32,726 nucleotides of DNA, taken from assembly GCA_020027645.1 (NCBI GenBank), contig JAHKKM010000016.1, forward strand, positions 1 through 32,726. Reading direction: 5' to 3'. Below the pieces are notes generated by a model. The model did not search any database, was not told the DNA's origin, and saw nothing but the letters and a program-made list of their open reading frames with translations. The DNA is from Pseudomonadota bacterium (GTDB lineage Bacteria; Pseudomonadota; Gammaproteobacteria; Steroidobacterales; Woeseiaceae). This document shows positions 30,698-32,726 of the stretch, piece by piece; positions within the stretch are counted from its first letter, which is position 1; each line of letters begins with the position of its first letter. The translations under genes were made by a program, and so were the position numbers.

Positions 30698-32726
30698 TGA
30701 ATACAGCGATACGAAATGGACTTGTATTAATCGCGGTGCTGGTTCTCGCCGCTTGTTCGGCAGGCAGCCAGAGTCACAAGGATGGCATTATCGCCAGCGA
30801 CAGCGGCGACTTCGAGGAGAGCATCCGGAAACTGGAAGAGGCGGTAAGAAGTGATCCGGGCAATTTGACCTATCGCGTCGACCTCAAGCGTATTCGGGAG
30901 CAAGCCATACAAACATTGGTGGCTACTGCCGACAAAGCCCGCGCATCCGGCGATTTTGCAGCAGCCGAAACGTCTTACACGCGCGTATTGAACATCGAGG
31001 AGCGCAACGGTCGCGCTTTGCGAGGCCTCGAGGCCGTCAACGTCGACCGCCTCCACCTGGCGAAAACCGAGGACGCGAAGAAGAGCCTGGAACGGGGAGA
31101 AACCGAACAGGCCAAGTCACTCCTTAGAGCAGTTCTCGCCGAAGACCCGGGGTTTCGGCCAGCCAATCAACTCATGGAGAAAATCAATGCGTCAGCGCCT
31201 CCGGTCAATGTAGCGCCGGCATTGCGCACATTGAACGATGCGCCGGTCACACTGCAGTTCCGCGATGCCAATACACAAATGGTATTCGAAGTTCTCTCCC
31301 GCCAAACGGGGATCAATTTCATATTTGACAAGGACGTGAGACGCGACGGAAAGACCACGATTTTTGTGCAACGCGTGCCGATCGAACAGGCGATAGATCT
31401 TGTGCTTGGCCAAAACCAGCTTGGTCGGCAGATTCTTTCAGAGAACATGGTTCTGATCTACCCGAACACCCCGGCAAAGCAACTCGAATACCAGGACCAG
31501 ATCGTCAAGACATTTTACCTCACAAACGCGGATCCAAAGCAGTACGGTGAAATGTTGAAAACCATGCTGAATGCCAAGACGCTTTTTGTCGATCCGCGAT
31601 CGAATTCCGTGGTCATACGCGATACGCCGGAAATAGTGCGTATGGCAGAGAATCTGCTCGCTTCCATAGATGTCGCCGAATCCGAGGTAATGATGGAGGT
31701 CGAGGTCCTCGAGGTAACGAGGAGCAAGCTGCAACAATTGGGAATCCAGTACCCTACCTCGGCAACCATCGAACCTACGCCACTTGCCGGCGATCCCCTT
31801 GTGCTGGCGGATCTTGGCGACCAGGATTCAACGACAATTACGATCACGCCAGTTCCAGTGACTTTGGATTTACGGAAGGAGGTCGGTGTTGCGAACCTGC
31901 TCGCCAGTCCGAGGATTCGAGCGCGAAACCACGAAAAAGCGAAGGTACTTATTGGACAGCGCGTGCCGGTCATCACAAATTCGGTCACACCCACGGCTGG
32001 CGGCACGTCGGTTGTGACCGGCAGTGTGCAATATGTCGATGTCGGGCTGACCCTGATTGTAGAACCAACCGTTCACCTGGACAGCAATGTATCTATCAAG
32101 GTCGAACTCGAGGTCAGTAATATTATAAAAGAGATTTTTAATTCGACATCCGGAACGCTGGCGTACCAGATAGGCACGCGCAACGCGTCAACGTTGCTGC
32201 AGTTGCGCGATGGTGAGACGCAAATACTCGCGGGCCTGATTCAGGACTTCGACCGGGTCACGTCGAATCATATCCCGGGTCTGGGTGATATGCCGCTGAT
32301 TGGACGGCTGTTCGGCTCGAGGAAGGATGACAAGGAGAAAACCGAAATCGTGCTGTCGATTACGCCGAGAATCGTCAGGACTCAACCGCGGCCGCCGAAC
32401 GAGAGCACAGAGTTCTGGTACGGCTCGGAAACAAGTTTGAGAAGTGCTCCTCTCGGCATGGCGACTGCGACGTCAGGAAACAGTTCCGCGGATTCGGTGC
32501 AAAATGCATCGATGGCCGCGTTTGTTGCTCGCGACGAGCAGCAGGCAAGCGGCGCCGGCCCGGCGGAGGACCAGGACGCAATCCCGCCGAAACGCTTGAG
32601 TCTTGCCTGGGACGGACCAGGACAAGTCAATGTGGGCCAGGAATTCGATGTCATGTTGATGATGGACAGCGAGACGGAGCTGTCGTCACTGCGCGCGCAG
32701 ATTCGATACGATCAGGCAGCGCTTGA
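30697..32726 (+). CDS. gspD: Secretin GspD/PilQ family lipoprotein with TPR and cohesin-like domains (3' end outside window)
   Basis: The frame is open from ATG 30697 to the window end (676 codons). Signal peptide and lipobox: LVLIAVLVLAACSAG (cysteine 20). TPR-like helices fill about 28-165 (FEESIRKLEEAVRSDPGN, AAAETSYTRVLNIEERN). An N0/STN-like domain starts near 180 (VTLQFRDANTQMVFEVLSRQ), then an N1-type domain (IVKTFYLTNADPKQYGEML). The secretin barrel follows, with LLASPRIRARNHEKAKVLIG, VGLTLIVEPTVHLD, LRDGETQILAGLI, IPGLGDMPLIGRLFG and EIVLSITPRIVR. After a low-complexity stretch, GQVNVGQEFDVMLMMDS begins a cohesin-like domain cut by the window edge. It forms the outer-membrane channel. 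TPR and cohesin parts are not found in classical GspD. Confidence 0.93.
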   Translation, partial: MNTAIRNGLVLIAVLVLAACSAGSQSHKDGIIASDSGDFEESIRKLEEAVRSDPGNLTYRVDLKRIREQAIQTLVATADKARASGDFAAAETSYTRVLNIEERNGRALRGLEAVNVDRLHLAKTEDAKKSLERGETEQAKSLLRAVLAEDPGFRPANQLMEKINASAPPVNVAPALRTLNDAPVTLQFRDANTQMVFEVLSRQTGINFIFDKDVRRDGKTTIFVQRVPIEQAIDLVLGQNQLGRQILSENMVLIYPNTPAKQLEYQDQIVKTFYLTNADPKQYGEMLKTMLNAKTLFVDPRSNSVVIRDTPEIVRMAENLLASIDVAESEVMMEVEVLEVTRSKLQQLGIQYPTSATIEPTPLAGDPLVLADLGDQDSTTITITPVPVTLDLRKEVGVANLLASPRIRARNHEKAKVLIGQRVPVITNSVTPTAGGTSVVTGSVQYVDVGLTLIVEPTVHLDSNVSIKVELEVSNIIKEIFNSTSGTLAYQIGTRNASTLLQLRDGETQILAGLIQDFDRVTSNHIPGLGDMPLIGRLFGSRKDDKEKTEIVLSITPRIVRTQPRPPNESTEFWYGSETSLRSAPLGMATATSGNSSADSVQNASMAAFVARDEQQASGAGPAEDQDAIPPKRLSLAWDGPGQVNVGQEFDVMLMMDSETELSSLRAQIRYDQAAL

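Overview
This window looks like a chromosomal segment of a Gram-negative gammaproteobacterium. The left edge carries the order rpsA - ihfB - lapA - lapB, typical of that class. The secretin, lipoproteins and signal peptides imply an outer membrane. I cannot place the organism below class level with confidence. I see no tRNA, rRNA, insertion sequence, phage gene or CRISPR array.

Layout. Positions 1-4182 are mostly housekeeping on the + strand: the 3' part of rpsA with a strong terminator, ihfB, lapA/lapB (control of LPS synthesis), a small ComEA-like helix-hairpin-helix protein, and galU. Positions 4212-7897 are on the - strand: a PrcB-domain lipoprotein behind a NarL-type response regulator, and a SCO1 copper chaperone coupled to a fusion of cytochrome c with a periplasmic binding protein. 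A lytic transglycosylase (8038-8631) is divergent from the SCO1 gene. Positions 8885-20008 hold three consecutive genes for secreted proteins (called P1, P2 and P3 here), each containing a pair of multicopper-oxidase-type cupredoxin domains. Then come a small lipoprotein of unknown function, a subtilisin-like protease with a MopE-type metal-binding tail, and a tightly overlapping operon (22441 to the window end). That operon encodes a NarX-type histidine kinase, a pseudopilin, GspF, a GspE with a fused FHA domain, four PilM/N/O/P-like assembly proteins, and the start of a lipoprotein secretin with TPR and cohesin-like domains.

The most interesting result is in P1-P3. P1 keeps all copper ligands of the first cupredoxin domain and none of the second. 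P2 keeps the trinuclear-site histidines of the second domain and none of the first. P3 keeps neither set. The degenerate segments align with the intact ones without gaps at the main motifs. Exactly the eight histidines needed for one trinuclear copper centre are therefore divided between two polypeptides. I infer a heteromeric (P1-P2, perhaps P1-P2-P3) multicopper oxidase, a natural hetero-oligomeric relative of two-domain laccases, whose active sites lie between subunits.

Working model (inference): the kinase encoded in the secretion operon and the response regulator at 4762-5439 sense redox or metal state. SCO1 and the cytochrome fusion deal with copper and electrons in the periplasm. The atypical type II secretion system exports the P1-P3 oxidase and perhaps the protease to the cell surface, where the oxidase acts on a metal or other insoluble or large substrate. 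The closest precedent I know is the multicopper protein OmpB of Geobacter, which is exported through an atypical type II system with pseudopilin OxpG. Mn(II)-oxidising bacteria also use secreted multicopper oxidases.
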